A stretch of 64,000 nucleotides of DNA from Roridomyces roridus. Its lineage: Eukaryota; Basidiomycota; Agaricomycetes; Agaricales; Mycenaceae. The stretch is taken from positions 434,001-498,000 of the forward strand of contig JARKIF010000011.1 of the NCBI GenBank assembly GCA_029378245.1, read 5' to 3'. Each line of letters opens with the position of its first letter. Position 1 is the stretch's first letter. Below are positions 32,711 to 43,255 of this stretch, one piece after another. The position numbers and the translations under genes were made by a program. The notes under the pieces were generated by a model, which saw only the letters and a list, made by a program, of their open reading frames with translations, was not told where the DNA came from and searched no databases.

Positions 32711-34819
32711 TCAAGCCTTCAATGGTAGGATATTTGTACTAACCCACTCCATCGCCACACTCCCCAGGAAGCTCACACAGGCTAATCCCAGCGCCACATT
32801 GAATACGCTCCCCAGCGCGTCGTTGTACACTTTGATAACAGTCGGCAAGTCCGCTGCATTGACGGCGGATCGGAGGTTAGTGGCTCCAGCGTTGATTACC
32901 GTAGCAACGTCGATGCCCGGTACGGCTTTCACAAGCCCCGACGTGAGTTTATTCGTCAGGACGTTCTGCGCGGTTGATATGAACAGGGCGCCGCCTGTCC
33001 GAGTAAATGAGTGAGCGTATCCAAACAAAGTAGATCCCACTCACCAAGCGTCTGCATAAACATAACCAACGACGTTCCCGTGGGTACATCCTCCGCCCGC
33101 AACAAGGTCTGCGCTGCCACCACGGGCTGCTGGGTGCCCAGCCCCATACCCAACCCAAACAGTGCTTGATACCCGATCCACTTTGCGTGTCCTGCGCTGG
33201 GTGACATGCTCCCGAGGAGCCCGGCGCCTGCAGCCATGAGCGCGCTGCTGAACCACATGAAGGGTGTATAGTATCCGAGCTTGGTGACGAGGAAGCCGGC
33301 GAGAAGGGAAGCGAGGACCATACCGAGGATCATCGGGATGTTGCGTACCCCGCTTTGGACGGCTGACGTTCCTTCAATTGCCTGAAACGAGGGTAAGTGG
33401 GATGCGTGCTTGAAACCGAGAAGCGTACCTGGAACCAGAATGGTAGCTGGAACAGAGTAAGTATAAATCAACAAATCGCCCGACACTCACATAATAAACG
33501 AGAATGAAAAACGCCGCGCCGCCCGTAAGCGAATAGAAACTCCCACCCATCATACTCCTTTGTTTGACGATCCTCGGCGGCACCGTGGCCCACTCGCCCT
33601 GACGTGCCTGAATCACACAAAACACGCCAAGGAGGACGCCAAATACGACGAAAAGCGCGATGATGCGGGCGTTTCCCCAGGAGTACTTTGACCCACCCCA
33701 TTGGAGCGCGAGGAGGAGGCAAATCACCGCTGGTATAAAAACGAGCGTGCCCCAGGGGTCCAATTGTTTCAGCTTGAGGCGATCGGAGGACGGCCCTTGC
33801 GCAGGGAGGCTGAGGAAGAATATGAGAATGGCGAGGGTGAGGCCACCTGTGCGGAAACTCGGTGAATAATAACAGGAAGCCCAAATACGCCATCACTCAC
33901 CGATTGGGAGGTTCTATCCAATCTCATCAGCAAGTCTCGTTGGGCTGCCAGAAAAAAGGCTCACGATGAAAAAACACCAACGCCAGCTAGTCTTATCCGT
34001 GAACACACCGCCGAGAAGCTGCATTTCCCCGTCAGCTCCCATGTTTCTGTCCAATTAAAAGGCAGAAAAAGCAACTCACCGGTCCAGCAACACTTGAAAC
34101 GCCATACATCCCCGCCACGAGCGCCGTATACATTGGTCTCTTAGCCAAGGGCACGGTGCGCGAGAGGATGATGAGGGCGCCGTTGAAGATACCCGCACTG
34201 CCTACGCCGGCGATGGCCCGGCCTGCGATCAGCGCGTGTGAGGTAGGCGCGACTCCGCAGATGAGGGAACCAAGTTCGAAGATCAGGATGGCTGAGATGT
34301 AGACCTTTGTTTGTCGCATGGAGTGCGAGGGAAGAGGGACAGGGAGACGCACCCATTTCATACTGAGGAACGTGTAGAGGCGGCCGAAGAGAAGCTGGAA
34401 GGCAGCGGTGGGCAGGAGATATCTGAATGCGCCTGATCAGTGAGCAGTCATTCTGGGTAGAATTTAAATTCTAGACGCACGCAGAACCATACCACCCGAC
34501 ATCCTCCAGCGACCCAAAATGGTCCGTGATCTTGGGCTGCAGTCTCCGTGAGTATACGCGCCAAGGAGGGTGCAGTGGAATGCGTACGATGGCTGTGGCC
34601 TCGTCAGAAACTTACAATAATAATAAAACGCTCGCACTCACCCGTTGCGATAATCGTATTGTCCAGAGCCACGAGGAACACAGAGAGACACAGCGCAACG
34701 CAAATGAGGGCTAGCTTGAGCCCCGAAGGATAGTCCACCGCGTCTTCATGCTGAGTTTGAGCGAGTTTCTCCTCGTCTGAGAGCGAATTCTCCGCTGAGG
34801 GTGTGGCGTCGGGAGACAT
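32711..34819 (-). CDS. MFS multidrug-type exporter (14-TM, DHA2/TRI12-like)
   Basis: The gene starts at ATG 34,819 (MSPDATPSAENSLSDEEK), with a hydrophilic N-terminus before TM1 (ALICVALCLSVFLVALDNTI). The LDNTI motif is typical of 14-TM drug:H+ antiporters. Next come PKITDHFGSLEDVGWYGSAY, FGRLYTFLSMKWV, AGRAIAGVGSAGIFNGALII, MYGVSSVAGP, WRWCFF, a central loop (LKLKQLDPWGTLVFIP), YYLPFWFQAIEGTSAVQSGV, GLGMGLGTQQP and FMQTLGGALFISTAQN. It ends MEWVSTNILPLKA. Order and length (about 550 aa) fit fungal toxin/azole exporters in the plasma membrane. Short introns are needed at several points, one creating a 5-nt exon (34588-34592). No biosynthetic cluster surrounds it, so the substrate is unknown. 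The frames look intact. Confidence 0.85.
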
Positions 34820-35707
34820 TGTGTAGAAGAATGGATGAGTGGAGCCTCCCCACACTGCAGATATACCACAATATCATCGAGAACATTCTACCTTCAGTCG
34901 TTTCAGGAATCAGGAGACGAATGATCTGACATCGGCTGTTCGGATGCGCGGTTGTGCGGTTCTTGGGGCATTGAAGAGGCCTCGGTTGGAGATGTCGTCG
35001 ATTGCGGATTCGCTCTTGAGAGGACCAACTTGAAGACGACTGACTGTCAGACATACGGCTCGGAGTGACCAGTAGTGAGCAATGCCACTGCAGTGGGTAC
35101 GGATCAAGACCCGCCATAGACCGGCGCGCCAGGACCAGACTGAGATTGAGTAAAGGATGGACTCCTCACGGGATGAATGTTTGATGAATAACAAGACAGG
35201 CGGTGGACGGCCATGAGACGGCTGCGCAAACGATGAGGGCGGGAGGAGAAGATGAAGATCACGATGCTGATCCGCCAACCCCGATGTTCCCGCGCACGGA
35301 CCAAGATCAGCACGTGCTCAGTGAATGATTTGTGGCCGAAGCCATGAGGCGACTTGGTTTACATCTTCGACGTCTCAGGCGCAGCCCAGATTGTTCAGCG
35401 CAAATTGTTTGACTTGAACTAATCAGTGAGAACTCAGAAAGCGCTGAAAGGAAGAGACTCCTGAAGGTTTCCGTACGCTAAGTGATAGATCTGGCGAACC
35501 CAAACTTGATCGCGTTCGTGTGTGGTTTAGAGGGAAGTCGGTCAGAGGGGGTCTAACTCGAACGAAAGTCGGAGGCAACGGCAGTCGTGTAATCGCGCGC
35601 ATGTACAGACATGGAAGGAGGACTCCATCGTCCTGAGATTCCGAGATGTGAAACGAGGCTATATACAGCACCCGGGTGCTTCACGCCCAGAGGACTGGCA
35701 TGAAAAA
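34820..35707. other. Intergenic region upstream of the transporter
   Basis: About 890 bp. It contains the promoter side of the minus-strand MFS gene and the 3' flank of the minus-strand sedolisin gene. No additional gene is supported. Confidence 0.45.
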
Positions 35708-38700
35708 CTAAAGACCGGCAGCCTCTCGAAGCGCAGCATAGTTGGGTGTCCCGAGCCCGGTCACCTTCCCAAGTATGAGTATTCTGCAGTCAATTTTCAC
35801 ATGAGATATCTCACCGGATCCCAACCCTTGGCCGCGAAGAACCCATCCGTCCCACACGACGGATTGTTCCCTTCATAAGACCCGTCAGACAACTTCTCTA
35901 ATAGCTCAATACCACGAATACGCGGGATGGAACGCACCAGAAACAACATCGTTAAACGCCTCCGGGTTCGCATACAACCACGGATTCAAAAACCCTAGCA
36001 CACTCCTTCCGCTTGCAACTAACTCATTATTCAACTGACCGATTACAGCAGCGAAGATGGGCGCAGAGGCACTCGTTCCGCTAACGGGGTGAATGGTCCC
36101 GTTGAAACCGATGGTGATGTTGATTCCCTGCGCGGAGACATCTGGGACCCCTCGCCCGGAAGCGTTGAATAGCCCAGCATTGGTATCACCAAGAAGGGAG
36201 AGGTAGGTCGTTACTGCGGAGTCTTGCCAGGGAGGCCGAGGGAACGTGTTTGCAAAGCCACCTGGGGAGCAGGGTTCAGCACACCAACAAGCTCCCGAGT
36301 CATAACCTAACGTACCACCACTCAAAGCGGCCCCAACCTCAGGACCGGATTGCTGGGTAGCACCCACAATCGTGACGCTGACAGATTTTCTTCAGGAAGA
36401 TTCCAACGTGCAACGGAGAAGATTCGCGTACTATGGGCATGAATCCGGCCAAGCGAGGGAAAACTGTCCGTCGATGCAACCTTCTCCGACGCCGGAATCA
36501 CCCGAAGACCAGATGATCGACGTTCCGCGGGCTCCAAGTTGCATATACAAATTGCAGTAGTCACTTTTCGAAATTCAAGTATAATCCAAAGGATCTGAGG
36601 ATGAACGCACATTGCTTGAGCAAGTGGGAATGACGAATCGGTGTTGCCATTTTCGAATGATGTGGTGAGAACGCTGGGCAGGGTGTCAAGTGAGACGAGG
36701 AATTCGGCGAAATCCAAAAGGGCGTCCGTCGTGGGCTCCGGGCCTACAGAAAGGTACAGGGCTTCAACGCCGGAGGCGAGGCCGATGACCATTTGCGTGT
36801 CGAGGTCCTGGGTATGTGAGACCAGCGTATTCGCGAGGTCAAGTACTCACCGGCTCCGAATCCTGCGCAGCACCGGATCGCTGGACTATGGTACCATTCA
36901 AAACCGATTGAAATGTCCAGGTGTTATTGACGAGGTCTGGGCGAAAGGTCTCCAGGAAAATCTGAAAGAACGTGAGAAGTCTGAACGAGTGTACAGTGGA
37001 CGAGTCTCGCCTTGAGATCGATGGGTTGAGGATACGCATTATCTGCGATGCTACTGTTGAGCGGGCGAACGGAGCACGATAGAAACGGCGACTTACAGGC
37101 ATCGAGCGCACCTGATGGCGCATCAGATGGCGTTCGAGATGCATAGATCCGGACAAGTGGCAATTCCGCGGACATGTTGCGCACGAGGCGGACTTGTTCT
37201 GATCAAGGGAACAATGTTAGCGAACCAGGAAAGGCAACTAGAAGGTGTCATACCTGAAACGAGGGGCTGACAGAGAAGTCGACGGCGAGCTCAAGTCAAG
37301 ACGGACGGAGAGTGGATGGAGGACGAGTCATGGCAAGAGTTGAACTAGGCAGGAGGCCGTGGAGATGATGGGTCGAGTCAGAAAGGAGCGGTGTGGCCAG
37401 GAGCAACGGAGGGTCGAGGAAGTGGTGGAGAAGAAGCAAGGCCGAGGCTGTGCTGACGGCATCCGGAGTCACATGCCTGGCACGAGTCACGCGTAACTTG
37501 ACGATCAAACGCGTCGCGTTCAACTCGCATCCTCAACTCTATGGTCGAGTCATGCTCCAGTCATGTTGGGAGGACTTCTGGCAACGGAGAACAATGGGTG
37601 GAGCCACAAGATGACTTGGTGCAGCCTGTGCAGGTAGCAACAGACAGATGAGAAGCACAATCTTGACGATAAGACGCGTTTTGGGGCAGTGGACGTGTTC
37701 TGGAAGCACAAGAACCACACAACAGGATGACATGGGCCCAGGGGCTCAATGACTCACGCAAAATAATTATCGAGACAATAGCAAGCTATTGTTCTCTCGG
37801 GCCCGCGCAATAAAATATTCAAACATTGGGCGTTTCAGCGTTTCTGAACGCTTGATTGGGATGGATTTGGCTGGAATAGGAACAGGGACGTGGTTACGAA
37901 GGATTTTAAATTGCAAGTTTAGCCTGGTGGGTGCATATTTGTAGGGACCAAACACTAGGGGTATATAAGGACCCAGGAAATTTTGTAGTAGGAAGCTTCG
38001 CCCCCCACTTTTGGGGTGTAATAAATTGCTCTCACAAGGGAACTTGGTTACGGACGGAATCGGACAACGACAGGGAACTTACGGATACGGGAACTTACGG
38101 GAACGGAACGAAACGGATTTGGAACGGCTACGGAACGGATTAGGATTAGGTTTTAGGTTTTACAGGACAACGACGACGACAACACAGTAACGCTCTCGAC
38201 TCTACCCATCACAACCATCACACACCCGCCATCACACACTTCGATTTATCTGAATTCGCACAGGCTCTATACGGCAGCCCGAACCCCCGAACACAACATA
38301 CTTGCCAGCACACGTTTCGATCACGACCAGTATCGGAACTCCCTCTCAAATAGGGTTATTGTTTTGGTTTTGGTTTTAGGGTTGAACGCACACTCAGCAT
38401 TTCACTACAAGTCAGTCTCAATCGGAAATCCAAACTCGGAATCTCACTCAGACCCGTGATCCCAATCGTGACGTTGGTCTGTGGAAGTGGACCCGTGGGG
38501 ATCATGTACAGCTCAATCAGACACTCGGGTGTTACGGCCGTTGGATCGCAAGATGAATTAGACAGGCGTTTTTCGACGTTCGCCGAGGCGGATGGGAAAT
38601 CCATTGACACGGATCCCCTCGATTTGGCCGGGAACCTAGGCATGGATTAAGCATAATGCGCTTGCAAGGAAGAGAGACGTACACGATCATAGGATGGACA

Positions 38701-39242
38701 TATTTGACGTGGTTCAGCAGTGCAGAGGGCATCGAGTACGCGAGAGTCCGGACAACAGTGGACCCAGATTCGGCAGACTGAAAAGTCTGAAAGTCAGCGG
38801 CGAATAGGGCGGACGCCTTCTCGACGGTGATTTCGAGAGAGAGGACATCGCCGGCAGACGTCGCATTGGAAGCGGTCAGATCGTTCGACGCGAGGAACGC
38901 CTGGACGACGTCGGTTGTCTTTCGACTCGGGGCTACATGAGCATCCACCTACATACTAAGTCAATCTGGAACCGACAGACAGATGCCACACACCTCGTCC
39001 TTGCTCATCCAGTTCCCATAATCTGGATGCACAGGCGAACTGATCTCCAGAAGCCGCTTCTCGAGGCCAGTTACATTATTCTGCACCAGCGCCAGTCGCA
39101 ATTTGAGTGTATGATTCGACGGAGCGGGGCCTCGGCTCGTGTATTCGACGGGTGGCGAGTCGCGGCGCTCGTGAACGTTGACACCACCGGCCAAGATGGG
39201 TAAGAGTAGGAAAAATGCAGAGAGGAAGTGTATGAGTGTCAT
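35708..39242 (-). CDS. Sedolisin-family serine-carboxyl peptidase (S53), secreted
   Basis: The gene starts at ATG 39,242 with a signal peptide ([20 protein letters not shown]). It is followed by a pro-domain ([40 protein letters not shown]) and the mature N-terminal region ([20 protein letters not shown]). Catalytic landmarks are all present: E-P-D-L-D (the Glu/Asp pair) in [17 protein letters not shown], the oxyanion Asp in SGDSGVGEG, and the nucleophile Ser in [11 protein letters not shown]. The C-terminal part has [14 protein letters not shown], a typical calcium-binding end. Exons in order: 38994-39242, 38683-38948, 38448-38635, 37011-37042, 36851-36961, 36807 downward, and more to the TAG at 35,708. 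One intron is 1,405 bp long and holds foreign DNA, and the next has a GC donor. It would act outside the cell as an acidic tripeptidyl/endopeptidase. Confidence 0.85.
37043..38447 (-). mobile_element. Inserted repeat DNA inside a sedolisin intron (LTR-like)
   Basis: The exons on both sides join in phase (phase 1) across 1,405 bp, while the gene's other introns are 43-60 bp, so most of this is inserted DNA. It contains AATAAAATATTC and GTATATAAGGACCC, giving polyadenylation- and TATA-like signals of the kind found in LTRs (37,800-38,030). Also present are repeated GGAACTTACGG/GGAACGG units (38,080-38,140) and GGTTTTAGG/TTTTGGTTTT tracts at both ends of the 38,140-38,380 part. I could not find paired ends or a target duplication, so a solo or truncated LTR is a guess. 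Confidence 0.5.
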
Positions 39243-39262
39243 GAGAGGGAGGTCATATCGAG

Positions 39263-40262
39263 CTATATACAGCGCGATGGTCGGCTTGTTGTCACCGTCG
39301 TGGCGATTCAGGCTCCGCAGCCAGTGGCACGGTCCGTACCGGTGGAGCTCGGGTGCCGGTTTGCTCTCGTCAAACGCGAGCTTCGAAGGGGCTTCGCCCA
39401 TGCGGCTGTATAGATGGTAATAAACTGTGTGGCTGATCAGATTTCTGGGAACCGGTCGGTTCAAGTTCACTTTATGTAAACGCACGATATCGGCTGTCAC
39501 CCAAGCTCCTACGAGTGGGGATGTCCATGTTAGCGACATCGGCGACTTCCTCCGGGGTGAGGTCGTCAACAAGCTTGAGCACCAAAGCAGTATTCGGCGT
39601 CGCGCAACGGTTCGGGTCGGTGGGAACCCATTTACCCGCATCCTCCAAAGGCTTGCGTGCCATACAGTCTTCAAATAGCACAATCCGCCGACCCGTGGGA
39701 TCATCGAAATGCTCGACACGTCTGAGGCAGCGCTTGAGGGAGGCTACATTGTGAGGAGGCGGAAGACTGTCCACCGGAATCCTGTTGTGGGATGAAGAAC
39801 AGATAAGGTATATTCATCTAGGTAGGATTGTACTTATATAGCTTGCCTATCTACAATATGAAATAGTAAGTAGATCAAACAGGGGAATAAATGGAAATCG
39901 AGATAGGTAGAACCATTCAGGATCCGTACCTTAATTAAAGAGGAAGAATGGAAGATGTATTCAGGCAGTTGAACACGGTCACGTTGGATGTCCGGGTCTC
40001 CTACAACAAATCCGGCCTGTGAATGGATTGCTTGGATCGAACATGGTCTTGGAGGGAATGGCCCCATCCAAGGTGTAGACTCGATAGTGGACTTTGTGGC
40101 GGTGATGTGAGCGACTGCCATCCTGAGGAAGGAGCACTGACTGTATGTGCCTCGGGGTAAGGGAACTCCTTGGGCCGGACTGTCTCTCAGGCACTCGAGG
40201 TCAACTGGCCCGCCGTACAGGTCGCATGGCGGCGGGGGAAGCTCCTTGTCGTATGTGGACAT
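39263..40262 (-). pseudogene. Truncated paralogue A of the gene at 40394-41765
   Basis: The start at 40,262 reads MSTYDKELPPPPCDLYGGPV. A later exon gives HYRVYTLDGAIPSKTMFDPS and NPFTGRI, then VDSLPPPHNVASLKRCLRRV, LFEDCMARKPLEDAGKW, KLVDDLTPEEVADVANMD and YYHLYSRMGEAPSKLAFDES. Each block matches, in order, the neighbouring paralogue B (HYRLYNADGAPP, PPPHIVASLKRCLANTEL, KVVDDLTEREARAVCALD, YFHLYTSAGED). After KPAPELHRYG the similarity fades and the copy ends where the sedolisin gene begins, so roughly the C-terminal half is missing. The intron between 39,785 and 40,015 is unusually long and lacks a clean donor. It is therefore a probable pseudogene. The family is common in Agaricomycetes and has no known function. 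Confidence 0.6.
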
Positions 40263-40393
40263 GGATGTCGCAGATAACAGCAGTTGGGTTACGTACTGAC
40301 CGGGACAGACAACAAATATGTAATAGCACTTCTAGAAAGACTAACAATGTCTATTTATGTAGTTCGCCCGATCCCACCGGTACCATAAGCTGT

Positions 40394-41765
40394 TCAATAT
40401 CCAACATAGATGAAACCCGGGGGAGGACCCAAGATCCAAGCCAACAGCACCCGCAGAGCGAAGGCCAGTAAGGTGATCGACAAAAAACGAAATAGCCAGA
40501 GAAGCAAGGTCAGCGTAAACTCCGCCCGCGGGACCAGGATCTCATAGTCGACGATGAAAGGATGGAATCGTACTGAGATGCGTGCAGATAATTTCCGAAG
40601 AGCATTGAATGGGCTCGCTGTGGATCGTCGTCAATGAGTGCGACATAAAGCGGAAATGAACACCAACCGAGGTTGAAAATCGCAACAAATTCTTTGTTTC
40701 CATGATCTTCTGTCTCTGTCAATTCCTGGATTGGCAAAGGCGGCCCATTCGGCTGCAGCCACAAGTCAGAGACCAAACTGGGGGACAAGAGGATGCAGAC
40801 GTACTTTCGCACTGGGGCGCAAAAACCGAGACTCGAACAGAACCCTTCCCAGCCCTCCTTCTTGACGCCGAACAAGAACCAGCGGTGTATCCTTGGATCC
40901 GATAGACCCATCCACAATGCACGCATGCTCAGGCTCTCCCTCGGCGAGCTGCTCCACAGCCGTGACAGTCTCGTAGACGTGGGCATGGGCATAAGCTGGG
41001 TTCCGCTCGACAAGTGCTAAGAAGCACTTGATAGTGGCTAGAGTCACCGGTGGAGCGAGGCGGAATCTCTCCACGCGGCCAACAGCCGGACGTGCAGTTG
41101 AAAACGCGAGTGTTGACTTGGAGTCCTCCCCCGCCGACGTGTACAGGTGAAAATAAACTGAAAAAGAGGCCCGTTGAATCGAAAACACAACCGAGAAATG
41201 GCAAGCAGATTTGACTCACGGTATTGGTTCTCCTCCAACTCCCTCCGACCCGAGATGTCAAGCGCGCAGACCGCCCTAGCCTCCCTCTCGGTCAGGTCAT
41301 CAACCACCTTGAACGCAAAAGCAGTCTCTGGTGTCCGACCCAGTGCCGCCGGCGCATCACCCAGCAAAACGAGCCTCGTCGCATCCTCCATCGGGCTTCG
41401 GGCTCTACCACAATCCTCAAAAAGCTGCGTATCCCGACAAGTGGGGTTGACCAACTCCGTATTAGCCAAACACCGCTTGAGGGACGCCACTATATGCGGA
41501 GGCGGTACAAATGTGGCGGCGATGCGACCCATGAATGGATCGCCTGCATCGAACGCGGTTTTGCAGGGGGGAGCACCGTCGGCGTTGTAAAGCCGATAGT
41601 GGACTGGAATTTGGTGAGGTGAGTGGCGGACAAAGAGGACTCGACCAACTTACTGTACTTCTCCTCCAGAGCTTGAGGGCGGGCTGCGGAGCTAGCACCG
41701 CTTGATTCCTTCATGGCTCGCGAGTCGTATTGCGGTGGCGGGTTGGTGAGGTCGTCTTGGGCCAT
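40394..41765 (-). CDS. Agaricomycete-specific protein of unknown function (paralogue B)
   Basis: The gene starts at ATG 41,765 (MAQDDLTNPPPQYDSRAMKE). An intron with donor GTAAGT (about 41,651) joins exon 2, IHYRLYNADGAPPCKTAFDA, GRIAATFVPPPHIVASLKRC, KVVDDLTEREARAVCALDIS. A third exon reads YFHLYTSAGEDSKSTLAFST, APPVTLATIKCFLALVERN, GSIGSKDTPLVLVRRQEGG. The tail is VSDLWLQPNGPPLPIQELTE, FVAIFNL, IVDYEILVPRAEFTLTLLLW and a hydrophobic C-terminal segment ending GFIYVGY. The repeated Y-x-L-Y...PP-x5-SLK/TIK units suggest two copies of one module. A frame change near 40,785 (before SLVSDLWLQ) needs an unrecognised intron or is a frameshift, so functionality is uncertain. No known function. A possible C-terminal membrane anchor is inference. 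Confidence 0.6.
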
Positions 41766-41911
41766 GAAAGTGGAAGCCAAGGCGTGTAAGTAGTCGTGAC
41801 AAAGAAACAAAGGGAGTCACATCTGGGATGACGCGACCTGATCGCGACGGCCTTTGAGAGATGCGCACCACAGATGAGAAAGAGTTACCAACAGAGATAC
41901 ATAGCATAAGT

Positions 41912-42024
41912 TAGACCAGAGCCTGGTCTGTCTATGACTTGTCGATAGACAGACCAGTCGATCTCGGAAATGATCAAAGGGAGGCGCGCCTTTCCTTTTT
42001 GAGCGATTTCGGCATCGTCACGTG
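41912..42024 (+). repeat. Left terminal inverted repeat with terminal hairpin
   Basis: About 113 bp, matching 47979-48092 in inverted orientation with scattered differences. Its outer part is itself a palindrome: CTGGTCTGTCTAT (41922-41934) pairs with ATAGACAGACCAG after a 9-base loop. Confidence 0.85.
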
Positions 42025-42694
42025 CCTGCTGCCAGCAAACCGCCTTCCCCGCTCACTCGCCCTTGAGTCGCCCTCTTCCGCCCCATGGAGCCCAACGACG
42101 GCCGCAGCACTTCCGAGGCTCTCGCCGCCCTCTTCCCCAACGCCCCCAGGAAGTACAAGCCCCGGAACTCGGCACCTCACTCCACAGGAGCGGTACTGGG
42201 TATGTCAGCTTTTTCGCCGGACGGCGGCGTAACATCCACGTCTTTTATACAAGCGCCGGCTCCTCCGCCTCCCGTTGATACCACTGTCACCTCGTATACA
42301 TCCAATATAGTTTTTCGACCACCAACCGTCCCGAGTTTCATCCCGCGAACATCTTCACCATCCGAGCATTCCATACCGCCGTTGTCCGAGTCGCCGTTGT
42401 CCGAGTCGCCGTTGCCCGAGGACCCAACGGGCCCCACCTCTTCCATGCATAGCTCCTCCCCAACCGTTGGCTTGCATCCCGCTCCGACTCGTCGCCCACG
42501 CGGCCCCGGTCGAAGGCAAACGATCGACGACACCCTTTCCAATCTGAGAGATAAACGCATATCCCCGATCGACCTCCTCCTCCACATTCTAGACCCCGAA
42601 GAGTTGTCCTGTACCCAGTATCGTGTACAATTCTATTCGGAAGAGAGCACCAAATTCTCACAAGTACTGGACATGATCATGGCGGACGCTTCGG

Positions 42695-43255
42695 ACTAAA
42701 CGCTATCCGCCCAACAGTGTCCTGCAGCACGTGATGTATTTCAAGCACGTGCAGAAGTGATGGGTCGCGCGTTCGAGTCAGGCCGGCGGCATATCAGCCA
42801 AACTCATGTTCCTTGTCTTCAAACTCCCAGAGGACCAATTTCTAGCAGCCGATGGATATATATGTAATTTATCTGGATATTCTCAGAGTTACTTACCTCG
42901 CCTTTGGATGCTTTTCAGCCCTGGACTGGACTTGGGTTGTAATAAATTATAATTCTACACATATGACATGATCAAAGGGGAATGGAGAGGTGCAATATGG
43001 TTGACAAGAGGGCCAAAAGGCCACGAAAAAAGTGGAAATGCGCACAACAGATAGCTCTGGAACAGGTGGGAAAAAGTGCAAAAAGTGGTGGGCCGGGGTC
43101 TCGAACCAGGGCCACAAAAATGAAAGGCAATACAAGAAGGCACAATACCAGTAGACTAAACAGCTATTACAGGGAGGCAACGCTTCTAGTTGTGTCCGCG
43201 CCCCTGAGGCAGACATCACGTGCTGCAGGACACTGTTGGGCGGATAGCGTTTAGT
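42695..43255. mobile_element. Nested MITE with perfect 43-bp inverted repeats
   Basis: A 561-bp insertion in the DUF6589 exon. The ends (42695-42737 and 43213-43255) are perfect reverse complements over 43 bp, starting ACTAAACGCTATCCGCCCAA. The host 9-mer ACGCTTCGG is duplicated on both sides (42686-42694 and 43256-43264). A 9-bp duplication is usual for Mutator-like elements. Perfect ends and a perfect duplication mean a recent event. There is no coding capacity. Confidence 0.9.
43095..43175 (-). other. Possible tRNA-derived segment inside the MITE
   Basis: On the minus strand the segment reads GCCTCCCTGTAATAGCTG at its 5' end, then an A-box-like TAGCTGTTTAG, and about 50 nt later a perfect B-box GGTTCGAGACC (43097-43107, reversed). 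The spacing is like that of pol III internal promoters. I cannot draw a good cloverleaf, so it is not called a tRNA gene. A decayed tRNA or SINE head captured by the element is possible. Confidence 0.3.

Noticed and set aside
38140..38390. TTTTAGG/TTTTGGTTTT tracts resembling telomere repeats
   Set aside because: They are not regular TTAGGG arrays and lie inside an intron insertion. Ordinary low-complexity repeat DNA is more likely.
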